A stretch of 64,000 bases of DNA from Pogona vitticeps (lineage: Eukaryota; Chordata; Lepidosauria; Squamata; Agamidae), in NCBI RefSeq assembly GCF_051106095.1, contig NC_135786.1, forward strand, positions 87,022,001-87,086,000, written 5' to 3'. Below are positions 14,101 through 28,900 of this stretch, piece after piece; position 1 is the stretch's first letter, and each line of letters opens with the position of its first letter. A program made the translations under genes and the position numbers. The notes beneath the pieces were generated by a model that was not told the DNA's origin, made no database searches, and saw nothing but the letters and a program-made list of their open reading frames with translations.

Positions 14101-17100
14101 TCATACCATTATTGTCTTCTCCAGAGAATCCTGCTTCTCCCAATGTGCCTGAAGTAGGACATCCTCAGTTTACACATGTTTTATTTCTAATGTTGATAAT
14201 AATTTGCCCACTTGAGTTTAGTTGCTTGGCAAAGTCATTTTCTTGTTTAAAAAACAACAGCTCTGAAAACCTTAGATTTGTCAAGATGGATCCTAAGGAA
14301 GTCCTTACATTAGATGGCATCAAACCACTTGTGAAGCCACATTTTTTTTAAATCCTGTGAGCCTGACTTTATCAGTACGTACTTAATATCAGTAATGGCT
14401 ATATAGCTTGGAACCATTTTTACAGATAAGATTTTTTGCAGGAATGGGCAGAGGAAATACATTATATTTTTACAAAGTCAACAATAACACAGAAGACTAC
14501 AGCGTACATATGTTTTTGTAGCATAGGGCAGGCTGAGAGTCATTCAGATCTTATGTCACTTTTTATATATGCTTTTCTAAAATTATAAATGGGTATAAAA
14601 TATTTCAGAATATGAGGGGAGGTACAAGAAAATTGCTATTATAAAAGGGGTGCACAATTTTTTCTGATTCCAAGAATCACATCCAGCATTGGATGGGGAG
14701 GACATGGGATGCACATGGACATGCTCTGTGCTCTGCAGGAAAACAGTGAACTTGCTGGTAGGGTAGCTGTGTGCGACAAAAGGTCTACTTCTTTCCTACC
14801 TAGCCTTCTGCCAGATCTAACTAAGAATGTTGTCCTTTTGGTGCACAGTTATCCTCTGAACACTCTTTCACTAGACATTAAGTCCCACTGAAATCAGTGA
14901 GTCCATTTTTAAACCATTACAGTGGTGCCTCGCAAGACGGGCGCTCTGTTTAATGATGAATCCGCATTACGACAAGGTTTTTGCGATCACAAAAGCGATC
15001 ACAAAACAACGTTTTGAATGGGGGAATTTTGCTGCGCGATAGATTTTCGCTTCTGAACTATCAAAACAGCAGGAAGAACAACCTTCAGAACACGGCCAAA
15101 GAGCCCGAAAAATCCAGAACAACCATCGAGCAAAACAGGTGGTCGGGTTTTCAAAATGGCCACCGGGTGCTCAAAATGGCTCCCCACTGTGTTTAGGAGC
15201 CATTTTTCGCTGCACAGGCACCCAAAAATGGCCACCCCTATGGAGGATCTTTGCTGGATGGTGAGTTCTTAGCCGATTGGAACGCATTAACCAGGTTTTA
15301 ATGCGTCTCAATGGCTTTTTTATTTTCGCTTTACGACGTTTTCGTTCTACAGCGATTTCGGTGGAACAAATTAACGTAATGCGAGGCACCACTGTATTTT
15401 CTTCACTGTCCAATGTTCACATTTGTACATAGTAGTAGACATTGCCATACTATAGATTATCTTGCCCTTCGTCTCCAGAAACACATCCTTTCTACATCTT
15501 TAATAGCTGCGTCATAGATGCTCCTCTAAGTCTTTGTTCTAATGTCTTGTTTGAAGATTTCATTTGGATATATGATTTAATTAATGTGTAGAATATCTGC
15601 AGCAGTTTCAGTATCTTCATTGTTATTATAGTCATGCAATTCTTTTCTAGTTGTGATCTTTATCTTTTTAATGTCCAGCTATAATCCCACTTTTGAACTT
15701 TCTTTAACTTCCATCAGTTATCCTATCAACTCCATGCTATTTTCTGACAGTCATAAGATGTCATCTGTATCTCTTTAATTATTGTCACTTTAATGTATAT
15801 TTAAACTGTGACTATTTTTGTGGCCCAGGTTTTATGGGTGGCCAGGAGTGCCTTTGCAGAGTTAAATCTAGTGTGCCAGCTGTGCTAGCTTCTTGAGAGG
15901 GCTGCTCTGGCCACAGTGACATATGCCCTAGCTATATTTTGGCTGGATTACTGTAACACTCTGTACATGGGGCTACCTTTAGAAAGTATTCCAAAACTCC
16001 AGTGGAAGCAAAATGTCTCAGCCAAATTGCTCACTGGGGCTGGTTACAGAGAACATATAACTTCCCTGTTACAGCAGCTCCACTGGCTGCTGATCCATTT
16101 CCAGAAACAATTCAAAGTCCTGGTTTTAATCTATAAAGCCCTAAACAGATTTGGTCCAAGCTATCTAAAATATCATATCTCTCTTTACAAGAGTACCCAA
16201 GGTTATCAGGAGAGGCCTTTCTCTCAGTCCCACCACCCTCACAAACATAATTGGTGGGGATGTGGGAGAGGGCTTTCTTGGTTGGCAATCCCAGATTCTG
16301 GAATTCCCTCCCATGGGAAGCCAGGCTGACTCCATCTTAGCTGTCCTTCTGCAAGAGGGAAGACCTTTCATTTAAGGCAGGCTTTTCTTTAGTGACTGGC
16401 AGCCTGAAAGTGTTTTTTTTTAAAAGGATTGCTATGCTCTGTTTTTAAATGTGTTTTAGCATAGATTTCATTGTCCATTTAAAATATAATACTTGTTTGA
16501 TTTTTTTTTAATTTTTGTGTGCTCGCTGTTTTTAGCTTTTAAATATTTTTAATTTTTGTAACCTGCCTTGGGTCCTTTTAAGGAGTGAGTGAGTAAATAA
16601 ATAGCTGGCTCAAGGTTGACTCAGCCTTCTATCCTTCCGAGGTCGGTAAAATGAGTACCCAGCTCGCTGGGGGGGGGGGGGCAGCAATGTGTAGCCTGCA
16701 TAAGGGATTCAAGGAGGTGTACTCCAAATAAGTATCTCTTTTAAGCTCGAGGGCAAAACATGCCCATGTTGAAAAGTTTTGGTACACAAGTCAGTTGGAC
16801 AAGGCTTATTTCTTTTTGATTGGCAGGAGAACTATTGAATTTGTTGAAGCTGCAGGCAGAACCGACCCAAATTGCCTTTAATGTGGTTTGAAGTGTGTGT
16901 GTGTCTGTGTGTGATCAGATACATTTAAAAGGAAAACCATGGATATGTATCTTCTGTAACATTTCATTGTTCATTAGTTTATGAGTGAGTGCAGCTTTCT
17001 TCTTTATTGATCTAGTTCCTGACGTGAAAGATCCCTCTGATCTCCCCATGCTGTCGATTGATATGGACAACAAGGAAAATGGATCCCTTCACACAGAAAA

Positions 17101-20100
17101 GTAAGTTGTCCCCTTATGTATAGTAAACAGATGTTGTATGGGGTTAGAGTTCAGTTTTAATACTCTGTGAGGTCAGAGAAGCCAAGAAGAACTTTTATCA
17201 CTAGTTCTCAGAGATTTTTAAGCTAATAAATAGTGGACTTTATATGTATCAGGACAGAAAGAAGAAAAACTGAAGATTGTTCCGATTCCCAGAAATTAGA
17301 AATTTTTGGGCTAGGGACATTTCTTCTGGATAGTAAGTGTCTGGATTTCAATAAGTATTTCATTTATGTCTTCGCAATTATTCTCCCCAGTAAATCCTCC
17401 AGAACGGGTAATTATTGTTAACCTCTTTTAACAGACATGGAGCCGATGCTAAGCGAGAGTTGTATACATAAGGCCTTTTACCCATTTCTTATATCTGGGT
17501 AGATTGAAGATGTGAGCTGTATCATGGACTCTCAGAGTCAGAGCTTAGTCTTGCAAGCCTTGCTTTTGAGGTGGCTAATTTTCTAGTGGCAATGAACCAG
17601 TCTGGATTTTCCTAATCAACCAAAGCCTACATTATCACCAACAAGATACCTGTAGTGGCCCTTATCCAGTTCCCCATCTGAAATATGGTGGCAGATGGAC
17701 TAGCCTACAGAGCCTGACAGATACCCTCACGTCATGAATGCCATTGCTTTCCAAAATGGGAGGGAAAGGGGATTCACTCCAATGGAACCACCAAAAATGT
17801 ATTCCATTGCAGCAGCAATGGTCAATTGAGATTGGGGGGGGGGGGAATGCACAAATATTATAAAATTTGAATTAAGTCATTAAGAAAGTGATTAAAATGT
17901 GGATACCTTGGACTTAGGCATGGCTGCTGTCACTATGCAGATAATAAAAGTCTGTAACAATACAGTTTGACTAATCAGCATAACAGATTTAGCAGCGGAA
18001 CGTGAGATTAAAAAAAATTAGCTTTAGCAAATATACCTCTGCTAAAGCTTTCAACATGTGAAAATTTTTGCAGAAGGGAGGCTGTTGTAGACAGCAGGTA
18101 GCCTCTCCATATGTAGCAAGACCCAGATTCTTTCAGATAAAAATGGGAACAGGGCTTTACAGTGGCTCCGTTCCTGGAGAGGAAAACCTAGAGGGTGGTG
18201 CTGGGGGACTCCTGTTTGACTTCTGTTTAGTGCCCTATGCTATTTAAAAGCTACATGAAACCACCGGGAGTGGTTGTCTGGAGTTTTGGGGTTCGGTGTC
18301 ATCAATACAGTATGCAGATGGCACCCAACTCTCTTTTTTCCATCTGAATCCAAGGAAGCTGTTTCAGTTCTAAATCAGTGTTTAGTATCAGCAATGAACT
18401 GGCTGAGTAAACTGAAACTTCATCTAGACAACACAGAGATGCTCCTCGTCAATCAAAAAGCCGATCAAGAAATTATGTTGCAGCCTGTGCTAGGTGGGGT
18501 TACACTCTCTCTGAAAGCACAGTGCTCCGCTTGGGGATGTTCCTGGATTCATCCCTGACCCCGGATGCCCAGGTTTCAGCAGTGGCCAGGAGTGCCTTTG
18601 CATAGTTAAAACGAGTGTGGCCAGCTGCACCCTTTTCTTGTGAGGGCTGATCTGGCCGCAGTGTCATATGCTCTAGTCACATCTCATCTGGATCACTGTA
18701 ACATGCTTTACGTGGGGCTGCCTTTGGAAAGTGTTCAGAAACTGCAGAGGCCCCAAAATGCCAGAGCCGGATTGCTAACTGGGCTTGGCCACAGGGAACA
18801 TATGGTATATCACCGAAGTGAGTACACCCCCTCACATTTCATAAATATTTTAGTATATATTTTCATGTGACAACACTGAAGAAATGACACTTGGCTACAA
18901 TGTAAAGGAGTGAATATACAGATGGTACAACAGTGTAAATGTGCTGTCCCCTCAAAATAACGCGACACACAGCCATTAATGTCTAAACCACTGGCAACAA
19001 AAGTGAGTATACCCCGAAGTGACAATGTCCAAAGATATACTAAAATATTTATGAAATGTGGGGGGGGTGTACTCACTTCTGTGATATACTATATAACCCC
19101 CCCTGTTACAGGAGCTCCACTAGGTTGCCTATCAATTTCTGGGCACAATTCAGAGTGCTGGTTTTAGCCTATAAATCCATAAGGAGCTACCTAAAAGACC
19201 ACATCTCCCTCAATGAGCCTTCCTGGGCATTAAGATCATCAGGGGAGGCCTTTCTCTTGGAGACACCACCCTCACAGGTATGCTTGGTGGGGACATGAGA
19301 GAGGGTCTTCTCTGTCCCTTCTCCCAGCCTCTGGAATGCCCCCCCCCCAAAGGAGCCTAGCCTGGCCCCATCTTTGCTGTCCTTCTGCAAGTAGACAAAG
19401 ATCTTTCTCTTCAGGCACGCTTATCTTTAATGATTGATGGTCTGAGAGGGGTTTCTTAATGGAATGTTGTGCTCTGTGGTTTTAAATGTGTTTTAGTGTT
19501 GATTTTATTTCCCATTTTTAATATAATATTTGTTTAATTCTTTTTAAATATTTGTACACTTACTGGTTTTAGCTTTGTGCATTGTCTTTTTAACGATGTA
19601 AGCCACTTTGAGCTCTTTTTAAGGAGAAAGGTGGGATTAAAAATATTTTAAATAAATAAACAATAAATAAGTAACATTAGTGAATGAAACATCAATAATT
19701 TAAGGTATGCAGATTAGACCATATTACTGGCAGAAAACAGCAATTACTTGAAATGACTTTTAGTAAAAGAAGAAAGTGTTAACGCAGGGCTGCAGTTGAA
19801 CATGAAAAAAACACCAAAATCATGACTATAGAGGAACTGCATAATTTTAATGCTGACAAGAGATCAAAATAGTGGAAGACTGAATACCTGGGTTCAGTCA
19901 TCAATCCAAATGAAGACTGCAGTTAAGAAAACAGAAGAAGACTGAGACTTGGAAGGTCAGCAATGAAGGAAGTACAGAAGGTCATCAAGTGTAAGGATGT
20001 ATCACTAGAGACGAAGACCATGATCATCCATGCTCTTGGATTCCCAATCACCATGTATGGGTGTAAAATCTGGACGGTAAAGAAAGCCGACACAGGGGGA

Positions 20101-22860
20101 AATGATTTCTTTGAACTACAGTGCTGGAAGAGAGGTTTGCAGATATCCTGGACCACCAAAAAGACAAACAATTAAGTCCAAGATCAAATCAAGCCCAAAG
20201 TTTCTCTGGAAGCAAAAATGTTGAAGCTGAGTCTGTCCTACTTTGGGCCCATCATGAAAAGGGAGGATTCTCTGGAAAAGACAATAACACTGGGAAAGGT
20301 GGGCAGCAATAGGAAAAGAGGAAGACCAAATATGAGATAAATCGACTCCCAAAAGGATGTCACATGCTTGAATTTACAAGAGCTCAGCAGGACTGTTCAG
20401 GACAGGACATTTTGGAGATAATTTCTTCTTCAGGTTGCCATAGCTTGGAGGTGCCTTGACAGCACGTAGCAACACATTTATTTATCTGATAAATTTATAT
20501 AAATTTTCCCTTGCCTTTCTCCCAGAAGAGGGAATCAAGATAGCAATTGAAGGGAAAGATGTACATTCTCTTCTTTATTTTCTTTCTGGCCACCTCTCTG
20601 GAGGGTAAAATTTGCCTTGGAAGGTTTATGTGAATTGTGTGTTTGGAATGGCCTGCCAGTAGATGGCATTGTAGTAGCAAAATCTTGCAGATGGAAGCCC
20701 CATCTTTGACTTCATGAATCATTCTCTAGTGTGCATCATGCAAAAGGCTTATAACTAATTTATCAGTTTGGGTTTATAGTTATTTGGGTGTTTTCCCCTA
20801 AGGTAATTGGAATAAAATGGAAATGTTGGTAAAAAATGGTAATTAGTATGAAATGAAATGTTGCTTCTTAAATGTGCTAGGGGATAACATGCAAATAATG
20901 ATGTTCCTTAGAGTGTATTATTTGGGGAGGGGTAAAGAAAGGCATAACAACTATTCAGTTGCGAAATAATATAAGAATTTATGATACTTCTATTTTGATT
21001 GAACTAGTAATATTTACTTCCTACTCTAAAATGTTGGTTTGGAAGATAATTTTTTGATTATTTTTCTATTTTGAAGAGTAAAAAACAGCAACAAAGTAAT
21101 GAGTAGTGGTTCATTTGTAAAATAAGGACTAGTGAGTTACCTGTTTTAAAGAGAACATATAAAACATGTTGTCTTACAGAAAGCAACTGTTCCAAGCAAC
21201 TGCTTCTGCTTGAAGGACCTGGAACCAGTAGGTTCATTTTGGGCAGTGAGAAAGTTTGTTTTATTTCTGTAGTTTCTGTTGTTGTTTTATTGGAGAATCT
21301 TCTGTGTTAAAAATCAACAGCCTTCATCTTGGGATAATGGCTCCAGCAATCTAATGGATGTTGTAATTCACTAGCAGAGCCCAGTCTTTGGTCAAAATTC
21401 TGTCACGCACCTCCATGGTTGTGTAGTTAATGATGTCATAAGCTGTGGATCTTTACGTCAATTTAAAGTTTCCTATGTGCCCCCCCAAGCTTTGAGGCTC
21501 CCTAAGGATCCTTTTTGACCTTGGGAAGCCTTTGGGAGACTTGAGGTGGGGAAATCAAGCCTTTAGTATCTGAAAATTACCATTGATAGACCCACTGCTG
21601 TGACAGCCCATGATGGTTTTTGAATATTATAGGCTTCTGCATCCTGAGGCTCTCAAAGGCTTCCTAAGGTCAAAAGGGATCGCTAGGGAGTTTTGGAACC
21701 TGAGGGGGCAGATAGGAAACTGTAAATTAAAGTTTAAACACCTGTGCTTGGTGTTTAACACCTGTGCCTTATCATCCTTAAAACCAGACAGCTCTGCCAA
21801 AAACATTCCAACTTTTGAATATTTAAGCTCCTCAGTTCTGTCTCTCGCACTTGGCAACCGAAGTATGGAGTGGGAGTGTAATCTTGCAGGAGTCCCATCT
21901 CCCCGCCTAATACAGTGGTCAGCTGACCAGAAGGGCAAGAAACGAGCTTGCTTGCTTGCTTATTTATTTAGTTGGTTAGTTTGTTGTACCCCTCTTTTCT
22001 CCTTAAAAACTGCTCAAGGCAGCTTACATCATTAAAAGACAACTTTTAAAGCTAAAAACAGTAAGTATACAAATATTTAAAAGGATCAAACAAACACCAT
22101 ACTAAAAAATGGTAAACCAAAGTAACACCAAAGGTAAATTCAAAGCAGCAAGGCACAGCAATCCATTCAGAAACCCCACACAGGCAGCTAGTCATGAAGG
22201 GAAAGTCTGGCTAAAAAGACAATCTTTGTCAGTGTGTGGAAGGACAGTAGGGAGGGAGTGCCAGAGTCTGGGAGCAGTGACAGAGAAGGCCCTCTCCTGT
22301 GTTCCCACCAAATGCACCTGAGGGGGGGGGGGAGACAGAAAAGCCTCCCCTGGTGATCTTGACACCCACACATGCTGATAGACGGAGATGCAGCACTTGA
22401 GATAGCTTGCATCCAAGCATAGCCTCTTTGTATAACTTAAAATGCATTTTAATCATTAAAAAATGAAGCAACAATTGAAGCTCTTGACAGCATGGAGAGA
22501 AATAATATTGATCCCTTCAACTGTGTTGGAATGTGAAGGTATAGCTCTGGCGACCAGGCCAAATGTGGCCCAACAGTATTGCCTCCAGCCAAAATATTTC
22601 TCATTTGCTGCACTGATAAGGGCAGGAACAAGCCCTTCATTTGTTATTTTTCCCCACCCACCCCCATGGGTGATAGAGCTAGTGAACTTTGGCCTCACAC
22701 TCAGGTTCATTGGATCTTGTTGCTGCTCGCGCATTCCCAAGTCAAGAAGCCAAACTGGCCGGGGGTTCACTGAGGCCACAATCATCATCATCATCATCAT
22801 CATCTTCTTCTTCTTCTTCTTCTTCTTCTTCTTCTTCTTCTTCTTCTTCTTCTTCTTCTT

Positions 22861-22945
<85 letters not shown>

Positions 22946-25900
22946 TGTAACTGAATCCACACTGCCTCTTCCCCTACTTTCTTCAATCTGGGAAGTAAAA
23001 CTGCTTTAGAACTAATCAAGAGTTTGGAGAGTGTATTTCTCTGGATAACTCTTGGAACCACACCACCAGCATGACCACTGGCCATGCCTGGCAAGGAAGT
23101 TGTAATTTTAAAAAGTAACTTTTCCAGACTCTGGGACTTGTAGTCACACTTGGAGGAGCTGCTTTTCTTTACAATGGCTGAACCCATTTCCCCCGTTCGC
23201 TTGTCCCCCTTTGGGTAAATTGGTGCCGAGAGGATTGCCTCCTCAAATTATTGGCCAAGTATTTCCCTCTTTCTCGTACCGAGAGAGTCATAGGAAGAAT
23301 GGTGAAATAGGCCCCAGAGAGGAGCTCAAGGGACGCTCAGGATGGGACATCCTACCAGATTGTTCTGGGGCAGCCGGATTCGCTGAATCCTGAATGAGCG
23401 AGCTCCGAAATGTCCTGTCATTACACAGCTCTGCTCAGTTCTTATAGATGGCAAGCTGTGGCTGTCATGATGGAGTTACTCCCGTCCCATATTTGGTCTA
23501 CATTTTCTCCTGCTGCCCTCCACATCTCCTAGGATTATTGTCTTTTTCCAGTGAGTTTTGCTTTATCATGATTTGCCTAAAGTCCAGCAGCCTCAGGTTT
23601 TTCATATTTGCTTCCAGATAAAGTTCAGGCTTAATCTGATCTAGGACTCAGTTGTTTGTTTTCCTCGAAGTCCCCAAAGATCTCATCCAGAACCATATTT
23701 CAAATCGTAAATCAGTTTTTTTCCTGTCAGCCCTCTTCACTGTCCAGCTTTCACATCCACTCATAGCAGTCTGGAACAGAATACAAAAATGCAAGAGTGG
23801 GCAATACCTTTTATTAGACTCCTAAAAATAAAACAAGTAGCAAGCTTTTGTTGATGAAATCTTCTTCCTCGGGATAAGCACATACACCCTTGCATCTGTG
23901 CAGTCTTGAGGATTACAAAGCCTATTCCTTGTTCTTTCAGGCATACAGTGGCGTGGATGATCTTTGTCCTAGTATGCCGTTTCCCATGTGTAGTGCTTTT
24001 GATGTCGTTCTGGTGTTCCTCATACTAGTTGCTTTGTGTTACACATAATTTGTCTGCCACAGTCCTCTAGGCACTGTGTGTGTGATCAGGCTGTGTTGTA
24101 ATGCTTAAGTAGATAATCTGCCTTTCTAGATGAAAGTCCCTTGCTTTATACAATTACCACAAAGTAGTGAAACAGCATCTTCTAATTCCAGCACATTGTT
24201 TTATGGGCTCCAGCCGTCAGTCCTGTCAAGCTTCCTCCACCTTCATTAATGTGTAGTCACCAGTGTGTAATATTCAGTACATAGTGCTAATATGCAATAA
24301 AACCCTGCATATTATGAACACACTTCAATTAGTTGCCGCATCTCCTATCAGTTTTTGGAAGGAAAATGTAATCAAAGCTAGGTCAGCTTTGAAGATGGTA
24401 CCTTGCCTTGTGGTGCATGTGGTAAGATGTTAGATTCTCAGTGAGACTCCTTTTCTTTTTTAAGCTGCAAGGAAGGCTTGATACAGAAAACTTGATATTT
24501 TTTTAAAATGGGCATTTACTGTAAAGTATATCTTTATCTTGTAACCACTACAGAGTGGTTTCCAAATACTACTGTAGTTTTGGTGGTTTGTTGGGTTCCC
24601 CCCCCCCCCTTTCAAGTAAGTGCCAGACTCCACCGGGACCCTTTGAAGACATGCTACATTTATTTCATTTACAGTGTCAAATCCCCTTCCAAAACTGCAC
24701 TGATGCTTTTGATGGTTCATGACCCTTCCTTTTAATTAATACACAGTCAGTTATTCTCTAAGCATAAAATTCTGTGTTCTTAGGCAGGATGAAAGCCTAA
24801 TTGGGAAGTGCCCTGAGAATGTTTCCCGGAATAAATACAGCGACTCCAGTGCCTATGGCATAGCACGTACATCTTGAATATAATAGGATGCGCGCATCAG
24901 GAAGAGACAGGGCTGTCACCTTGGAATGTTTTAAAATGAACTGGCTGGGAGGTAGAACAATAATTAAAATGAGTTATCAGACAATCTGCCTTCCTGTTAC
25001 TCGAAAACAGGTTGGCACAGCTGCATCCTCAGATGGGCAACCTAGACGTTTGGATTGTTGGAAGAGATTTTCTGTGCAATGAGTGTTGTTCCATTCACGA
25101 CTGTCAGAGGTTCACTCTGCAAATGGACGCCTGATCTGATCCATCCGGATGCCTCTAATCCATTGAAATCCATGGGCTTTAAGCATGCCCAACCCTGTTT
25201 TAAGTGAGCTGATAGTCAGCTAAATGCTGTATGCTTTGTCCTCAACAGTGATGGCATTTAGCATTGTAAGTGTACTAAGAGCCAGTGCAGTGTAGTGGTC
25301 AGAGTGTTAGACTACGGCACAGGAGATCAAATCCCCACTAGGCCATGAAATTCATTGGGCAAATTGAGGCCAATCAGAATCTCTCAGCTTGATCTATTTC
25401 ATAGGTTTGTTGTGAGGATAAACTTGGGAGAGGAAAACCATGTACAGTGGTGCCTCGCTTAACAATTTTAATTGGTTCCAAAAAATTCATCACTATGGGA
25501 AAACATCGCTAAGCGAAACGCGTTTTCCCAGAGAGATGCATTGAAAACCGGATAATCCATTCCAATAGGAACGGATTACCGTCCTTAAGCGAAAATCGCC
25601 ATAGGAAACATCGCTAAGTGAAACGCGGTTCCCCCATTGGAATGCATTGAAACCTTTTCAATGCATTTCAATAGGGGAGAAAAAAATCACCAAAAATTCA
25701 AAAAGAGTCAGAACGAAGCCATATTTGGTTAACAAAAGGTTTATTAAGTGCACTAACAATTTCAAGCACTCTAACCCCCTTTTAAACAATTTAACACCTT
25801 TTAAAAATAGCAAAAACGGAGCTGTCAAAAACATTGCTAAGCGAAACGGGGGGACCTAAACTGTCATCGCTAAGCGAAGCAAGGTCCCGAACATCGCTAT

Positions 25901-28900
25901 GCGAAATTTCCCCATTGGAAACATCGCTAAACGGAGCGCAAGATCACTCCAAAAACCTCATCGCTTAGCGAATACATTGTTAAATGAGGCAATCGCTAAG
26001 CGAGGCACCACTGTACAGTGAACTCTGAGCTCTGCAGAGGAAAGGCATGATGTAAATGCAACAAATAAATAATATCTAGCTCACTCATGGCAGTCTGCAT
26101 TGATCAGTCCTGTGTTTGTTGTTCAGCCATTCCACAGAATGCGGATCAGAGTACAATGCAATCCCTGATATTATGTCTGTGCTGGCCTTTGTTCAGAACT
26201 GGAGTCATTTCTTGGGGTGGTCACATTCCTACTGTAAGAGGTATTGTGTACTTTGGGGTCCTTTCTCTGGCCTTTTGCTTCTGCATCTGCTGAAGGAAGT
26301 TGCAGCAGGTCAGTTGTGGAGAAGACAGTTGAAATAAATCAGGAGCTGGGGTGGGGTGTTTGAAATCAGTTTAAAGTCAAGTGGTAGTCATGTGGTTTTT
26401 GGATCAGCATGTGTGTCCTCTTGGGACAATTTTTGATCGCAAAGTTGTAAGATGAGTAACCTTCTCAATCTTACAAATGATTTTTAAAAGCATTTTGAAA
26501 TCGGGGCTCCAGTTTCCTGTGTTTTGCACTTCCGACGCTATGCATCCCCCGGAGTGAAATGTCTGCACCACAAAACTAAAATAAAACCCCACACTGCCAT
26601 AGCTGCAGGGAGACGCGCTGATTGCTGGCACATCATCCTGCAGCCATTTTTTAGTTTTTTGTCCTGCGCCCACCTGCATTCATGCTGACTGCCTCTCACA
26701 GCCACTTGCTGCCACTGCCAACTCAGTCCCTGTGCTTAGGTAATGTGAGTGTTAGAGACAAAAGCCATGTTCTTCTGCTGTGGTGTGACTTTTAATATTT
26801 GTTTTATGTTCCTCCCAAAAAACTGCAGCCCGGGAACCCATGATCCTGGTACCCAGTCCCATATTTGACAAACCCCACAGACACAGTTTACTGCAACATA
26901 GGTTAGCACACATGCAAAAACAGTTAAAAATAAATCACATTCATAATTGAGTATAAGCCCCTAGCTGATGCTTAAAAAGCTCACTTTTTGAACAAAAAAC
27001 ATGCTTCCCGGGCAAAAAAGCATACTCAGTTGTATGTAGTTTAGACAGATATTTCAAGTGTACTAAACCCACTGCAAAACCCAGGAGTATTTCGATATGT
27101 AACCGCATCCTTAGTTTCCTGCTCTACACTTGTTACTGCAAAAAGTCAAGGTTGAAAATGGGTTGACACTAGAGATGGGGACAAATTTTAAAAAATGGCA
27201 ATTTGTTTTGATCCATTATTCATCAAGGTTAATGGATCAATGAATATGAATACAGTGGTGCCTTGCTTTACGAGTGCCCCGCATTACGATGAATCCGCTT
27301 TTTTGCGATCGCAAAACGATGGTCTAAATAGGGGAATTTCGCTTTGTGATGATTGGTTCCCTGCTTTGGGAACCGATTCTTTGCAAAATGATTTTTAAAC
27401 AGCTGATCAGTGGTTTCAAAATGGCCACTGGGTAACTAAAATGGCTCCCCGCTGTGTTTAGGGGCGGATTCCTCGCTATGCAGGCAGCGAAAATGGCCGC
27501 CGTATGGAGGATCTTCGCTGGACGGTGAGTTTTAAGCCCATTGGAACGCATTGAAAGGTTTTCAATGGGCTTTTTATTTTCACTTTACAATGTTTTCGCT
27601 TAACGGCGATTTTCCTGGAACGGATTATCACCATTAAGCGAGGCACCACTGTATACAAATATTCTTCAACAAATCGATCTGTCGATTCATCTGCATTTTA
27701 AACAGCTATAACACTGGCCCCTGATGACCTAGAGACACCAAATATGCAGGGAAGCTTCCTCGGACACTTTTCTACAACACCTGAAAGTTTGGTGAACATT
27801 GGACCATGGACCCCCGAGTTATATAGTCACAAAGAGAACCCCCAGGAAAGCTCCCCCCAGGTACTTAGAGACTCCAGAATCACAACGGAGCTTCCTACGT
27901 CTTTCCCCAACATGTCTGCCAACTTTGGTGAAGATTGGATATCGGACATCCGAGTTATTCACTGGCAAATTGGGTCCTCCCAGGAGAGTTTACCACATGG
28001 CACAGAAGCCCATTCTGCCTACCGGCTGCTGATCAGCTGATCAGAAGGTTATAGGCAGCCACCACACACACACACACACACAGCCAGCCACCCCAACAGC
28101 CTACCCCCACACCCCCTTCCTTTCCCTACCTTAGTCCCCACCCCACTGCCACCAACACTCCCTTACCTTAATACCTGCTGCCAGGTCGCCATCAGGCCTT
28201 CGCAGCCACAGCATATAAAAGGGGAGACTGGCTGCCCTTTGCAAAGATGGCGGTTGTGGGTTCATTTAGGGTAGAGAAGCTGCAGCTGCCATCTTTGCAA
28301 AGGGCAGCCAGTCTCCCTTTTTACATGTGTCGCTCCGAGGCCAGAAGACCTTGGCAGCAGCGATTAGGGTAGGAGGGTGTCATGGGTGGGGTGGGGTGGC
28401 GTGGAGCCTAAGGTAGGGAAAGGAAGGTGGTGGGCATAGGCTGTGGTATTGGGTGGCTGTGTGGGATGGTGGCTGCCTTTCTGCTGCCGATTAGTTGATT
28501 GCCGTCCGGTAGGCAGAATGGTGTTGTTGTTTGTTTGTTTTTTAATACGAAGGATTAATAAAAATGGATAAATATTTGTCCCTTTGTATTCATGGGGGTC
28601 CCTGGAACCCACAAATATGGATCGACAAATATTTAACAAATCAACTGTATTCGTCGGAAAAACCGATCTGTTTTTATATTCGTCCCCATCTCTAGTTGAC
28701 ACTGAATAACCCAGTCCTGTTTAGGAGATGTCTGTGACATTCCTGTCAGGCAACATATGTTCCTAGTGTTCTCTCTTTAAACATAAAGGAAGTACATTTC
28801 AGAGATAAGCAATATGGACTCAACAGGTTTGTGCAGTAATTTGTTAGGCTGTGCCTGATTATATTAAACCTGTCATACTTGAGCAGACAGAACCTCTGGA

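Noticed and set aside
15916-16329. 137-codon frame as a possible host gene
   Set aside because: The sequence is the C-terminal reverse transcriptase text of an L2 LINE; dead copy.
22456-23187. 243-codon frame with long Asn and Lys runs, and the opposite-strand Ser/Tyr and Phe/Leu frames
   Set aside because: These are translations of the ATC/TTC/ATT microsatellite; no unique protein sequence supports a gene.
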